A stretch of DNA of 64,000 nt from Temnothorax longispinosus (taxonomy: Eukaryota > Arthropoda > Insecta > Hymenoptera > Formicidae). The stretch is from assembly GCF_030848805.1 (NCBI RefSeq), contig NC_092366.1, positions 20,026,181 through 20,090,180 of the forward strand, given 5' to 3'. Below the pieces are notes generated by a model. The model was not told the DNA's origin. It worked only from the letters and a program-made list of their open reading frames with translations, and did no database searches. The translations under genes and the position numbers were made by a program. Of this stretch, positions 9,341 to 22,400 are shown piece after piece; the stretch's first letter is position 1; every line of letters begins with the position of its first letter.

Positions 9341-12300
9341 ACATCTGTAGATTTGTCTTTTCCTATACGAAGATATTCAATTCGATATTTCAGCTGAAGA
9401 ACTTAATTTCTTTTTAAGAAACGTTAGAAAATTTTAAATTGATCTTTAAATTAGAATTAAATTTAGATTAATTGGAGTTGGATTAATCTCTTGAATTTTT
9501 TAAGAAATGAATGCTGTTGCAGTTGACTGCATTGATTCAGTACTAAAAGTGTTTCAATTTTTGTTATTAAATAATTTTACAAGAAACATTAACCGGATGA
9601 CAATGTTTCTTTTACTGAATATATACTTTTAAAATACTTTTGTCTTTAGCGTACGTTGCTTTTTATATGTTTCTTTTTTTTATTACAAATTAATGTAATT
9701 TTACTTTTCTGCATACAATTCGAAAACTGCATCTATTCAAGGAGAATAATGACTTACATGTATATTTGCTACATAAAGAATTTATGAATTTATTTTTTAC
9801 ATAAATTTTTCACATTGAGATTTATAAATCAAAATTTAATATTTAAGATTTATTCATGGTAATGAAATTTTTGAGTTACACAAATACTAGCTTAAACAAA
9901 AAATATATATCTTTCTATCGTCCTCGTATAAAACCGTTGAATAAAATTAATATTTAAAAATAAAATGTGTATTTCCTAAATTGTTTCATACATCCACATT
10001 GCAAGATAATTTTATGCTTGGTGAACTCATAATAATTTATACGTTGGTATTATTAATGACCAAATCTTGTGCATGTGGACGCTGCTGAATAAAATAATAT
10101 AAAAAGAGCATAATCCTCTGTTAATGATCTCATTGAACGTTTTAAATACTATCGTAACAATTCAAATGTCGTTTTTCTCAATGGAATTTTTTATTCATGA
10201 AAACACCGTTTATTTTGTTCGAGGCTTTTTATTTCTGCAAGCGTGCACCCACTGGCGTTCGCGGTTGCAAGAGTTTTTCTTATACATCCATATTTTCGTC
10301 CCCGAGCGTTTTCAACGAGGCGCCGGCGCATCCAATATTGATTCCTGGCTCGATGAACCGAATTGCATTGCGACACTTCCGAATTGACGAAGCAGAAGAT
10401 AAGCGTCATAAGATAATCGCAATAAATACGTCCGGGAAATTCACGCGCAAAACGTGCACGATTGAAGCAAAGGCTTAGCATGGAGGTCGAAGAAAAAGGA
10501 TTGCAAACGAGCAATATGAAAGATTGGAACAAGAAGGGAGACACGGGATACAAGAGGGGATAAAAGAGTGAAGGAAAAATAAGAGAGATCGACAGGAAGG
10601 GGAGAAAGAAACGAATTTCAGATTAGAGGGATAAAGATGAGTGAAAAGAAAAATAGACCAATGTAAAAAAGAATTGTGATGAAAGAAAGAAAGGAAACAG
10701 TGCGAATTAAAAAAGGGGAAATTTTAAAGGGGTAGCTAGGATTCGAGAAAGGGACGTTTTTCGACGCTCTAGACTCTATTTATAATTATAGAAATCCGTG
10801 CGAAAAGTATTAAAAAAAAAAAACTTATAAGAATTTAAAGAAAAGAAATTGAAAAATGTGAAGATATACATTGATAAGTAGTAAATATAAGAGTAACCCG
10901 AACACGTGCGTATTTTAATTCACTCGAACAATCAATCGTTGTCTGTAATCAATTAAAATAATCCCGCGATAATCCCTCCCCCTCCCGAAACCGACCCACG
11001 GAGGAAATGGTTCAATGGATGGCACGCCGAGGTCGCGGATCCGTCTGACGCGGGTGTCCCTGAAAATGTGAACACCGCGGGGACCTTCCCGCGCCCGCTG
11101 CGGCCCCTCGGCGGAGAGGAGGCGCTCCGAAGCTCCGAAGGCGTGCGCCGTGGAGGCGGACCGGGAGGAGAACGCGCTACATCGTAGGACGCGGACGCGC
11201 GAGGTCGGGAAGCGGGGGCGGGAGGCGCGAGAAAGGGTGCCGTGCCGAGGCGATTCTCGTCCGCTCCGACCACCCCCCGCCGCGGGGGGCGGAGGACGCG
11301 CGCATCTCTCGCGCTCCTCCGCCGCCGCCGCCGCCGCCTCCGCGCCGTCGAGGAGGGCTCGCGAGCGAGCGTCGCCGACCCGCGGCGGACTCACACACGT
11401 GATACCCGTCGTGCGGGGAGTGCGCGCCTCCGTTTTAGCCGCGGCGACATCGGACTTCCTCTCCACGCCTGCCGTCCGAGCGAAGCGGCGTCGGGGCGGG
11501 ACGCGCGTTCACGCGCGCTGGAAAACCACCGCGAGAGATGCGGTGCTCCACGGGAGAGGTAATTTCCTCGCCGTCTCTTTCTCCGCTCTTTCTTTCCCTC
11601 GGCGTTCGCTGCTTCGGGCCTCCCGCGTCGGAAAAATCGGGAGAACCGAGTGACACCGATATAGGCACTATCATTCCGCGACAGTGGACAGCGTTATATT
11701 TAAAAACGAGGGCGTTCAACGTTGCTTTATTCAACACCTCGCTCGATGATGAATAGAATCATGCACAGAGATGCGCGCTAGATTATTTCGCAGAAAGACG
11801 GAGGGAGGGAGAGCGGGGTTTTGAAGGTAATTCTAAATTCATGAGCTGTACGCGCGCTGGAACATTCTCAAATTATTCAAAATACCGTTGCCAAGAACGC
11901 GCACGGGTGTTCCCTTATGTCATAAATTTCTTAGCGAATTTCCCTGGGAATGGCCCTGTGTGTTAACTGTGTTACAGCGACGGGACACATCCTCGATCGC
12001 GCGTCACGTTTTCCGCATTGCGGAAATCGTAATATAACTATACACCACGTCGACGTGTTCACGACGGATGGGATTTGTTTATTTGTCAGAAAATAGGATC
12101 CGGTGTCGAACGCGTTCCTTTTCTTCCCTCCAATACTGAATTTTTAAGGGCAGTAAGAAATCACCAGAATAATTTATAATGACGACCCATAAATTGTACT
12201 ATATAATAGCGGCTTCTTTTTCTTTTTCCTAGTTCCTACACAGCTCGGATTAGTTAAGTTCAAGTTGGTGATTGCCCGTTCTCTTTTGTTACAAGTTTAT

Positions 12301-12611
12301 TTATACGTGAGACAGATAATTGAGTTAATTTTTAACTGACGTGAGAAGGCTTGATTACCTGTCGGCTGTTACGCGTGCTTGAAGATTAAAAAAGTAAAAA
12401 TTCTATTTAATTTACTCATTTTCCTCCGCCATGCCAAACGGTAATTGTCGATTTTAAGGAAACGATCTTCAGATATAAAAAAGAACTAGAGCAATTAGTT
12501 TTAGATCAAAGTAAAAGGGTTTAAAGGTATAATTGATTCATCAGCGCGGATAATCGCGTTTCAGAATCGGAGATAATTTGTCCGGAGGCGACTGAACGCG
12601 TCATCGAGGAC
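9341..12611. other. Intergenic region, AT-rich then CpG-rich, upstream of the DUF1295 gene
   Basis: The part 9341-10900 is AT-rich with no convincing coding frame. About 11000-11650 is extremely CpG-rich with a GCC run near 11308-11340 and long overlapping frames on both strands, which are compositional. It may be a promoter or 5' exon region for the gene starting at 12612. A possible acceptor (gtttcag, ending about 12564) suggests a spliced 5' UTR. Confidence 0.4.
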
Positions 12612-15328
12612 ATGGCGGTCGACATTTTGGACGAGGATCACCTCGCCGTGAGCGCGATCGTGACCGTCGGTATGCAGTTAATCTTCTTCATGATCGCGGC
12701 CACTTTCCAGCTGGACAAGTTGACGGACTTCGCCGGCGGCACCAACTTCATCATTCTCGCCCTCCTCACTTTCTTTCTCGGTCAAGTGGGCAAGGTATAC
12801 TTCTAACGCGTTACCTAGTACCACCTCCCGTGCACGTGTGTGACCTACGTAGGGCTGTTCGACGGATAAAATCTGGACAAAGACACATGGAATATTTGCG
12901 AACCTGAAGAAAGCGCGCGCGAAAAGTTACCTGCGAATTATGATGAAAGAGCTCCCTTGAGAATTTCGACTCTCGTTTCGGTAACTTTAAGCCTACGGGA
13001 TGCATTGCAGAAATTCAATCAGAAAAGAACCTACCGAGATAGGCTTGGAAAGTTTCAACAGACTCCAAGAAAGACAGAGAGATTACAAATTAGATGAAGA
13101 TATTCTCTCACTTTATCCACTTATTGTTAACCCTATTCACTCCAACCAGCCCTTTCGTGCCCAACGAGTTTCTAATCCTCGCATCATAACTCACGAACGA
13201 ATTGACGAAATTTAATGTTCCAAAGCGCAAATTAAAGCTAAAAGTAGTAGCTTTAATTTGCGCTTTGGAACATTAAATTTCGTCAATTCGTTCGTGAGTT
13301 ATGATGCGAGGATTAAAAAGGGCGGAAAATACGTTGAAGTGAATAGGGTTAATTACTACTAATGCTATTAATTATTATTACACGATTACAAGTTTAACAT
13401 AGTCAACTTATATTGATTTTTATTGCAACTGTAAATAATCTTTGATAATAATTACGCGATACTTGAATTCGTAAATCATTCTTAGATCGATTCTCTCTCT
13501 CTCTCTCTCGAAGTTCGAATACGTCTTGAGACGCATTGCCGCGGCGTATTGCCCCACCGTAGATTTTATCATCGACAGTTTTACCCTCAATGAAGCCGGT
13601 GCTATAAATAAAACGGCAAGATATATTTAATACCTATTAACGGATGACCTGTGCCTGTCTATAAACTTTTTTTTATACGACGCTCGTGCTATCTCAGTCG
13701 TTTTACAAGCGTCACGAATCCGCATCGGTGTAAATAACACACAATGTAATCTTTTTCTCTCCTCCCCCGTGTAGACGTACGACAGCCGGCAGGTCATGGT
13801 GACCGTGTTCGTGTGCCTGTGGGGCGTGCGGCTCTCCGGATACCTCCTGTACCGAATCATCAAGATCGGCCGCGACAAGAGATTTGACGACCGACGCAGC
13901 AACGTGATCCGCTTCGCCGTGTTCTGGACATTCCAGGTGAAGTAAACAGACCGCGTGTCTCCGTATATCGCTCGCTCGCTCGCTCGCGAGCACGTCACCC
14001 GTTTCTTCTTCGCGGGGGTATTATTGATATCGAAGGGCACGCTTTGACGGTTCGCAGGCCGTGTGGGTGTACGTCGTTAGCCTGCCTGTGATAATAATCA
14101 ATTCTCCGCGCCACAAAATACCGCCCGCACCGAAGACGATGACGACACTTGACAGCGCCGGCACGGGCCTTTTCCTCATCGGCCTGCTGGCCGAGACCTA
14201 CGCCGATCTGCAAAAGTTCGCTTTCAAGCAGGACCCGGTGAACAATGGAAAGTGGTGTAACGACGGTGAGATTACTCTCCGACCATGCACGTATATCCGA
14301 AAATTCTTTTGCCAAACTCCGTTAAATCCTGTAAGTTAAATTTTAATGAAAGCATGGTTTGTGCGATTTCATTACTGAGACAAGCTTTGACGAAAGATGT
14401 TCGTCAAACTGATTTTCATATATATTAAAAATATATATATTATTACGAGTTCTACATGTTGCTTTTTATTCAAAGATTTGTCATTGCAACCGAAAAACGG
14501 ACCTGGAAATGCTCGCCAAGAGACCCGATAAATTTCTTCGCGTCTTACTTATCGCTTGGCTGTGCTCCAATTACCTCGATAACATTATTTCTCTCTTTCT
14601 TTTTGCTGGAAGACCGTTGTCATTTATAAGTTAACGTTTCTAGGACTTTGGAGGCTTTCCCGGCATCCAAATTATTTCGGCGAGATCGTCGTTTGGTGGG
14701 GGATATTTTTAATATCCTTAAACGTCATCGAAGGAGCAGAATGGGTCGCTATTGCATCTCCGATCTTCACGACGTTTATTATTCTATTTCTGTCGGGGAT
14801 GCCGTTATTGGAACAGGCATCGGACGAGAGATACCGGGAGTGAGTGTCGCAGAAGTGCATTGAGAATTTTTGCGAGCTTAAAAAAATAGTATTCTATCAG
14901 CAAAATTAAATATAAAATAAATGTTTATTGTATGTACTAACTTATTGAGAGAAATTGGAGTTTCAACGTAATCAGAAAGACATAATAATTTAAAGATAAA
15001 TAATTAAGAAGTTATTTAAATTTTTGTTTTATAGTTTTGTGACAAAAAAATATCAATGAATGCTGATTTATGCTCTATTGTATGTTCATGCGAATTTCGA
15101 TCATTCATACTTCAACGTTCTGCAAATGTTTCCAGTAACGCGGAGTATCGCTACTACAAGCAATCCACGTCGCCGTTGATACCGATACCGCCGGCTATCT
15201 ACGTCGAGGTGCCGCGTTTCCTCAAGTTCATCCTGTGCTGCGAATTCCCGTTGTACGACTCCCTGGACGTGAAGCCGAGGTCGGCCGTCACCGAGTCAAC
15301 GTCCATCAGCCTCGCCGCGTCCACGTAG
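12612..15328 (+). CDS. DUF1295 family membrane protein, steroid 5-alpha-reductase-like
   Basis: Polytopic membrane protein of the DUF1295 family, related to the C-terminal domain of steroid 5-alpha reductases and to isoprenylcysteine methyltransferases; substrate unknown, probable NADPH-dependent reductase of the ER. Exons: 12612-12794, 13775-13936, 14058-14265, 14644-14839, 15136-15328, with GT-AG borders and phases 0, 0, 1, 2, giving about 313 residues. Hydrophobic helices include MQLIFFMIAATF, FIILALLTFFLG, VTVFVCLWGVRLSGYLL, VWVYVVSLPVIII, GTGLFLIGLLAE and FTTFIILFLSGMPLL. The family signature GLWRLSRHPNYFGE falls at residues 185-198, followed by VVWWGIFL. LPKPP-like C-terminal consensus is replaced by PLIPIPPAIYVEVPRF. 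The C-terminus is short and polar. I cannot tell which steroid or lipid it acts on. Confidence 0.88.
13131..13348. mobile_element. piggyBac-type MITE with 67-bp perfect palindromic arms
   Basis: A 218-bp element in intron 1 of the DUF1295 gene. It is flanked on both sides by TTAA (13127-13130 and 13349-13352), the piggyBac target duplication, and its ends are inverted: CCCTATTCACT at the left and AGTGAATAGGG at the right. Inside, 13173-13239 and 13249-13315 are exact reverse complements over 67 bases around a 9-base loop. It encodes nothing and must be non-autonomous. The family assignment rests on TTAA plus the CCCT start. Confidence 0.8.
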
Positions 15329-16004
15329 CTGTAGCCACACGCCGGACGACCGAATTCAGAGTCCGGCGTGCAGTCGACGGCAACAGCTACAACCAGTACA
15401 GCCCTCTGAGTGTTACCTTTATCTCTCTCTGCGGCATCGAGCATCCCGTCTATCCGCTGACAAAAATATAAACTCCCGACGGCCGAATCGCAATTTTCCC
15501 AATCCGATGTTCTATCAAAGGCACGATATCGGCATTTCGAGGAATCATACGAAACTGTACTTGGGTCGAGCGTACAAAGTTCGGTGTATGGAAACCGAGA
15601 AGATCCCTCTCCAAGGTGGAAAGGCTTATAAGACAAAGTGTTATTATTTTTGTAACTAAAAGCCCTTTCCGGCGTTAGGCGTAAACGGTACTGGCGACTT
15701 TTCGTACAGAATCGAATGATGAGATGAACAAAGAAAATTATTTTTGTAGCGACGTTATATGGGTACCAAAAGTAGTTTTATCGACCAATTCGAGCATCGT
15801 TTCTGTACGGCAAGTCGACGGTAATGATTTGATTAGCGGCTTTATTTATCTACGTATTTAAACTCTTATTTTAGATACAAGAAGAAAGATTGAAAATGAT
15901 ATATAATTTGTATGTCCTAAATAATATTCAGGCTTAAGAAGAGCTCTTAAAAAGCGTCACTATATTCAAATTAGTCAACCGCTACCTGCACTTTAAATTG
16001 CATA

Positions 16005-16010
16005 AATAAA
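16005..16010 (+). other. Candidate polyadenylation signal of the DUF1295 gene
   Basis: AATAAA lies about 680 bases after the stop codon. Further AATAAA sites occur downstream, so the real end is uncertain. Confidence 0.3.
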
Positions 16011-17257
16011 TAATATTATATATTGTCCCAAGAGAGTAGTTCTTGCGGAAATAAATTAGGCAGCCGTTTACCGCGCTCGCTGTCAACTAACAAAAAAAAG
16101 TATGTGTCTTAAATAGCAGAAACGAAATTTAAAGCGAGATTTTAATGTAATACGAATAAGTAGATCATTTATGAAACTAACGGTAATTTATAAAATTGAT
16201 GATCTGTAGTGGTTGGCGGTTGATACTGTTGGTTCGTTAAAGATGAAATAATTGGCAGAAACGCGCACAGAGATCGGAAGAGAAATGTAAGTGTGTGTAC
16301 AGTATCTCAAGTCTCAAGTAACTCGGCAGCGAATAAGCAATATTTATCGCCAGAGACGTCAGGCGAACGTAATAAAACAGTCACGTTTACACTTCACCTC
16401 GCTATCACGATCGCTATCCATTCCGTTAGTACGTCATATAGGGTGCTTATGAAGAAATTTTAGATGCAATACGAACGTGTCCCGATTTCTTCTGTCCCGA
16501 GACTTTCGATCGAGTTATTGAGTCATAGCAATATCAAACATATCTCCGTGCCGAATAGAACGTTCCCAGAATACGAAATAAAAGTGAATTTCGAACGGAA
16601 GTCTATAAAGCATCTAACGTAGTAATAATGGTGGAATTTACGACGCGCATGAAACGAATTTCTTCGTGGATAAACGATCCAAATGTTACTTCTCGATACT
16701 TCACTGTTACGTATGTCTTCAAAGTTCAGGTAATAAATAATTAGTGATCCTAAATTGGGATTATTGATTGATTGACCCTTTCCCTTACGATCACATTATT
16801 ACGATTTGCAGCAAATGCATATTATAGTGTTTCCTAAGTGTGGTCTGATGGTCTGAAGAGATTTGGACAGCAGATCGCAATAAACGTCGACAGATTACGT
16901 AAAGTTCGCTTCATATTTATAAACACATTTTATTTGTTCGTATGTATATCGTTAATAAATGGTGATATAATAATGACAATGAAATGTATAGCGCCGAGCA
17001 TAAAACGAGCAGTCATATTATAATAATTATTAATATTCCTCTTATAATAATCTTACTGTATTGAGTGGGCCTACCTACTGTGCTTGCAACGTTATGGTCT
17101 CTCTTGTCCAAATGTTTCTTCCATTCTCTAATTTATATTATTTACTCGCACGTAATAATCCATAATAATATGTAACCACAGGTGAAAACATATGCGCCGT
17201 CCTAAGTATAAACAGCATCATCCACTAATCTTTTTTTCATCATTTTTTCTTTACGTG

Positions 17258-17260
<3 letters not shown>

Positions 17261-17297
<37 letters not shown>

Positions 17298-17321
17298 TGT
17301 ATGTATATATATATATATATA
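17261..17321. repeat. (AT)n microsatellite
   Basis: Nearly pure AT dinucleotides, interrupted once by a GATGTATG segment around 17296-17303. Confidence 0.9.
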
Positions 17322-18138
17322 ATCGTTATCAATAATATAGTAAGCTACTTAAATGTAATATATCTCGTGTCTTCTCGTGGAATATGTTCAGCTGCCGTAG
17401 AAAAACTACGCAGCCGCTACGCAGTTCGTAGAAAAAACTTCAATTCCCGTTATACATCAAATTGTCGATTTTCGATGCGTGAAAGACACTTTGTATTACG
17501 CAAGGTAATTTTTTTTTCCTTAACACGTCCGAAAAATCGTATATCAATAAAATACGTGTGGGCAGCACAGCGTTTTGAGTACCAAGGGAAAAGAGATCAA
17601 AACATTACCTGTGCCTCTTCGCTAAAAGAAAGAAAGAAAGAGGGTATAAGAAGGGGGGAAAAAACGCAAGAGCTTGGAGGGAGCAAGGAATGGGTGGATA
17701 AGGGGACGAAATATTACGACTCTGCTATACACGAATGGCATCTTCATCGCGTATCTAAGTCCGACTGCATTCGCGCGCGCGTCTACATATATACTATAAT
17801 ATACAAATAATAGGTAATAATATGTGCCGTCCATCTCGCTTATCGCGGTTCCTTACCCATTTGTCTAAAAAGTGATCGTAAAAGGCTGCAAATCGTATAG
17901 TCCGTACGAAATATAGGAATGAGTGTCGTCGTTAAAAGTAAAATTTGATTGCACGCGCTTCGAGATGATGCTGAAATGCAAACGGGGATTTACGGCCAGA
18001 CGGAAGAGCGGATCGAACCACTTTTCCGTACGGCCTGCTCAACTCCATTTGCATTCTACATTAGGCTGTCTGAGGACGTCCGTTGCTAAGCTGGTCAATT
18101 GGCGTGACTCGACTCTCGATTCGATTGTTGAAAGAACG

Positions 18139-18161
18139 CGAGAGAGAGAGAGAGAGAGAGA
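18139..18161. repeat. (GA)n microsatellite
   Basis: Uninterrupted GA dinucleotides over 23 bases. Confidence 0.85.
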
Positions 18162-19283
18162 AGTAATTCAGTCAATCGATGACCCAACATTACGTTTTCG
18201 CGGATGGACATCGGATTACCTTCCTCCTATCATTATTATACGGTTAGTATTAATATTATTATTGTTGTCACATTCTCTTATTAATATTATTGTTACGTTA
18301 ACATTAGCGTTATCATTAGTGTTATCGTAATAAAAAAATCTCGGATCGCGTCGATGAACCGGCTATGGGACGCAACGGTGCTTCCTCAGATGGTTTCAAT
18401 AGACATGCAATCTCTCTCTCAATGATATACGTCGTAAAAAATCTCTCGTCATACAAAATCTTTTAGAAACGTCATTTAACACGATATGAAAGCGAAAGTA
18501 AAAACGCGCGATACACGTGTGAACGTATTAAAAAAAAAGGAAATTAACGTGAACTAAATTAAAAAGAAGATTGCGTTACGTTGCGCGCAGGACGCAAGGT
18601 AACTTATGCACAGCAAGGATCATTTGAGAGAAGCGAAGTAGGAGACGCCTTAGAAGGCGGGGATCGGTATGCCCGTTCGCGCGACTCTACCCCCTCGCTT
18701 CTTCTTCTCTTCCTCTCCTCCCGTAACTACTTCTATCTTATAGCGTTAACGCTATATTGCATTTGGCCACTGTCGACAAAGACCCCAGCTGCGTCAGACT
18801 ATTGCAGTTCGTATATTGCAATCCTACGTTTCTAATGACTTATGAGATAGCCCCGTTTTTTTGTTTTTTTTTTTCTTTCGTTTGTCCTTAGCAGAGCAGA
18901 GAAAGGGCGTGTGTGGGTTAGAGAATAGTCGTTCCGGTCGTGTGTGTTTCGAGTGTGTCAATGTGAAGTAACGCGTGATGCGCATTGAACGTATATAAAC
19001 GAAGTATTAACATTATACATGAGTCTATTAATATCTATACGTATAAGTAGAGAGCTCTAGTCCCAAACCTCATCTCTTTCTTTTTTGCTTTCTCTCTTAC
19101 GCACACGTACACACGTACACACTCTCTCTGCCTTTCTCTCTCTCCCTTTCGTTCTTTCTCTCCCCCTTTCTCTCCAGCACACAATCTCTCACTTCCGGCA
19201 ACTCCCTTCCCTCGTCATCGTTCTGTACGTGCTTTCTACATCGTCCTCGTCTCCGTCGTCGTTCGCATTCACGCAACCACGCT

Positions 19284-19321
19284 CACGCACGCACGCACGC
19301 ACACACACACACACACACACT
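19284..19321. repeat. (CACG)n/(CA)n microsatellite
   Basis: CACG tetranucleotides grade into pure CA dinucleotides, inside the probable fax 3' UTR. Confidence 0.85.
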
Positions 19322-19448
19322 TTTACCGCCAACTATCCCTCTCTCTCTTTATCTCTATCTTTATTCATTTGCCAATACACCTTCGCGACTCTTCGCCTCT
19401 TTAAATCCTTGAAACAACTTATTACTTCCCTTTACAACGAGAGACCGC

Positions 19449-22400
19449 TTATTTGCCGTCCTTCTCTTTTTCTTTGTTCTCGTCAACTTCCTTGTCCTTC
19501 TCGACTTCCTTCTCCTCCTTGTCCGCCTTCTCCTTGTCGCCCTCTTTCTCCTCCTTGGACTCTTTGGACTCCTTCGCCTCCTCCTTGCCCTCCTTCTCCT
19601 CCTGCTTCTCGGGCTTCGGCAGATGCGTATTCATGTCCAGGCTGGAGCAGATCTCGTCCCAATCCGGGAAACATCGTTCTTTAACGCGCGAGCAATGCCC
19701 GACCAAGTTGGGACAGTTCTCGACCATGTAGTCTCGCAGGCTGTACGGCGTGTCTTTGTCGATGTACAGGATTTGAGCGAGATGCGCGAATGCTACCACG
19801 TCCATCTGCACAAACCCAAACAGATCGCCACCGAGAGATCAGTTACACAGATTGCTGAAATTGTAGCTCATAATCTATATCTTCTATCAATCTTTTGCGC
19901 GGTAGAACTTTCAATATTAAATAAGATATTTTTATCTAATTGTTTTCTTCAAATTCAATTAATTAAAACCAATTAATTTTTACTCGACTGGGAAATCGAA
20001 AACCATCAAAGTTCGAGCCAACAATTGCTATTTACTCAGTCCAATATTTGTGAGATAATTGAAAACAAAGCGACTACCACGAGAGCACCGTTTTGCCACG
20101 AGCGGCACTGGTTTTCACCGATATTACCTCCGGCATCAGATTACATGTAACTGAAACTATTATTTACACAGCGAACCAAATATCACGCTGGAACGTACCA
20201 CCGTGATACGTGACGTAAGAACTCTTGACCGCCGTAGGCAACATGTTAACGGATTTAACGACACTTACGGTAGTCGGCTCGTCCCCGAAGAAGAAGGGCT
20301 TGTCGGCGAGCGTGTCCGAGAGCACCTTGAGATCAGTACAGCCGAATTGGGACACTTCCTCCGGACTGTGCACACCCATTCCCTGAGCCTTCACTTTCCT
20401 CGCGCCCTGCAACCAATCCAACTACCATCTCACTACAAATGGTCACGATATTTTGTTCTACGATTGCGCTTCCTCGTCGCGATACTACCTCTAGTTAGCA
20501 CATTCATAGCACATTTATGGCCGCAAGTGGCAATTTGTGCACTCTAAGCGAATACTATGAATGATTCTGGAGATAGCATGAAGTAAACATTGTGATAACG
20601 TGTAAGTAGCGAAACTTGGTCGAAGTACAATTCAGACGAAAATAATGTTTTTAGAAATCAGACGGATATCCAACAAGTTTTGCGTCGTTCTAAACTTGCA
20701 TTTCACATTTATCCTTATATTCCATATTATTAATATCTAGGCGGAAACCTCGACCAGGACTCAACTAAGGCAGCTTTAAAGTGATTGCTGGATGAGACTG
20801 GCTGTGCGAGAGGCATATTTTTGAAAATACTGGCAAAAATTGTGCAATGACAAAACTACAGTCAGTATTTATACGAATGCAAACTAGCATTAAAATGTGA
20901 GTGGTACATGCACAGCTAATCGAGAAAACGCGAACATACGAAATCGTGCGGTCTCGACGAAATGAATGAGAGAAAAAGTCGAGGGGGGAAAATTATTTTC
21001 GCATACAGCATGACCTTAGTTTTTAATAATGGTGGAAATAATGTGGAATATAATTATGGAAATATGCAAATAAGTCGTACACGAAAATACGTATATAGGT
21101 GCGAATAAATTATTACGGCTGAATGGATCGGAAATTGTGAAATGTGAATTGTCATTCAGTGATTTCTAACGTCCAAGTTGTATGCTAGGTCACACCGAGA
21201 TCACAAGGCGAACGACAAAGCGAAGCTTACCTTGCGTCCGAACGTGAGCTTGAAGAAGAAGTTCAGAATGGCGTTCGGGATACGCGATCCCAGGGCGAGC
21301 TGCAGATTGACCTTGTAGCCCTTCAGCACCTGATCCAGGTTCTTCGTGCGCCAGCACGCGACAACCCAGACGAGGTGGTTCTCGATCATCGATATCATGG
21401 CGTGGGAGACGCCTCGCTGCTCGGACGTGAGACCGGCGTCCAGGTCCTTGCCGAATTTCTGGCTCAGTTCCCGCAGGATGATGGTGCTGTCCGCGATCTC
21501 CTCGCCGTTCAGCTCGACGAACGGCAGCTGGCCTTTCTTGGAGCGGAACTTCATCTTGTGGTCAACATTCTGGAAACAACCGAATAAGACTCAGTTTTTT
21601 GCCAAAAAAACGACGATATAATAATAAAATAAATTGCAACATAATATACGATAAAATTACATTTGCGATTCCAATGACTAAATATCAAAAACGTAATCCC
21701 TAGAATACTGATGCAACAACTTTGTGCGAGATCCAACGTAAAATAAAAACATATTTCGACGCATCGTGTTTATATTCGTTTGTGCAGCTTGTTTCTATTG
21801 TGAATCGCAATAACGCGCGAAATTCCTTTTAACTTGAACAATTCGGGATAAAATTGCGGTGATATTTTTTTTTCTCTTGAACCGGAGCCTAGAATAAAAT
21901 CGTCCCGGATCGATCGGCAATATTTGTGCTTGTTATACCGTATTGTAAAGCGGAATGTTGTGAAACGCTCTGCCGCGATTCTTCCGTAATAAATAATAAC
22001 GCTGCATCGAGACGAACAGGCATACCCACACTCTCGCGAGGCACATGCTCTATTTATAGACGTACGTAGCGCGTTAAACGCATAAGTGGGATATCGTGGC
22101 TTTCACAGGTGAATCAGCTTATTACATGTAATCTGCGAACGTTTCACGCGTTGATATACGGGGTGTCTCGGAATCATCGCTTGACCGACAAAAATTCATT
22201 GAATTTTAAGTATTTCTTTCTTCACGATAACTTAACGTATTTCTAGCGTTATATACGACACGAATTTTTTATTATTAATATTCAATTAGTTTTGAATAAA
22301 GTTTCTATTAAGATAACTTAGCTCCTCCTAGAAGTTATTAAGTGAGGAACGAGATCTCGTGTCGAGATACATATGATTAAAATTCAATTTGTTGAAAGTG

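Larger units (their letters stand above)
15329..19448. other. Convergent 3' region between the DUF1295 gene and fax
   Basis: No coding gene is recognised. The left part is the 3' UTR of the DUF1295 gene; the first AATAAA I see is at 16005-16010. The right part is probably fax 3' UTR, read on the minus strand. Possible minus-strand signals are TTTATT at 19360-19365 and near 16928, and I cannot choose between them. Low-complexity tracts include AT repeats at 17261-17321, GA repeats at 18139-18161 and CA repeats at about 19284-19321. Confidence 0.45.

Noticed and set aside
10915..11653. Overlapping frames of 100-180 codons on both strands in a CpG island
   Set aside because: They contain runs from a GCC repeat and have no family resemblance. 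Best read as promoter-type composition.
19453..19731. Ser/Phe-rich plus-strand frame at the end of fax
   Set aside because: Antisense shadow of the Lys/Glu-rich C-terminus.
22155..22190. GGGGTGTCTCGG motif that resembles transposon ends
   Set aside because: No inverted partner or target duplication was found in the surrounding 500 bp.
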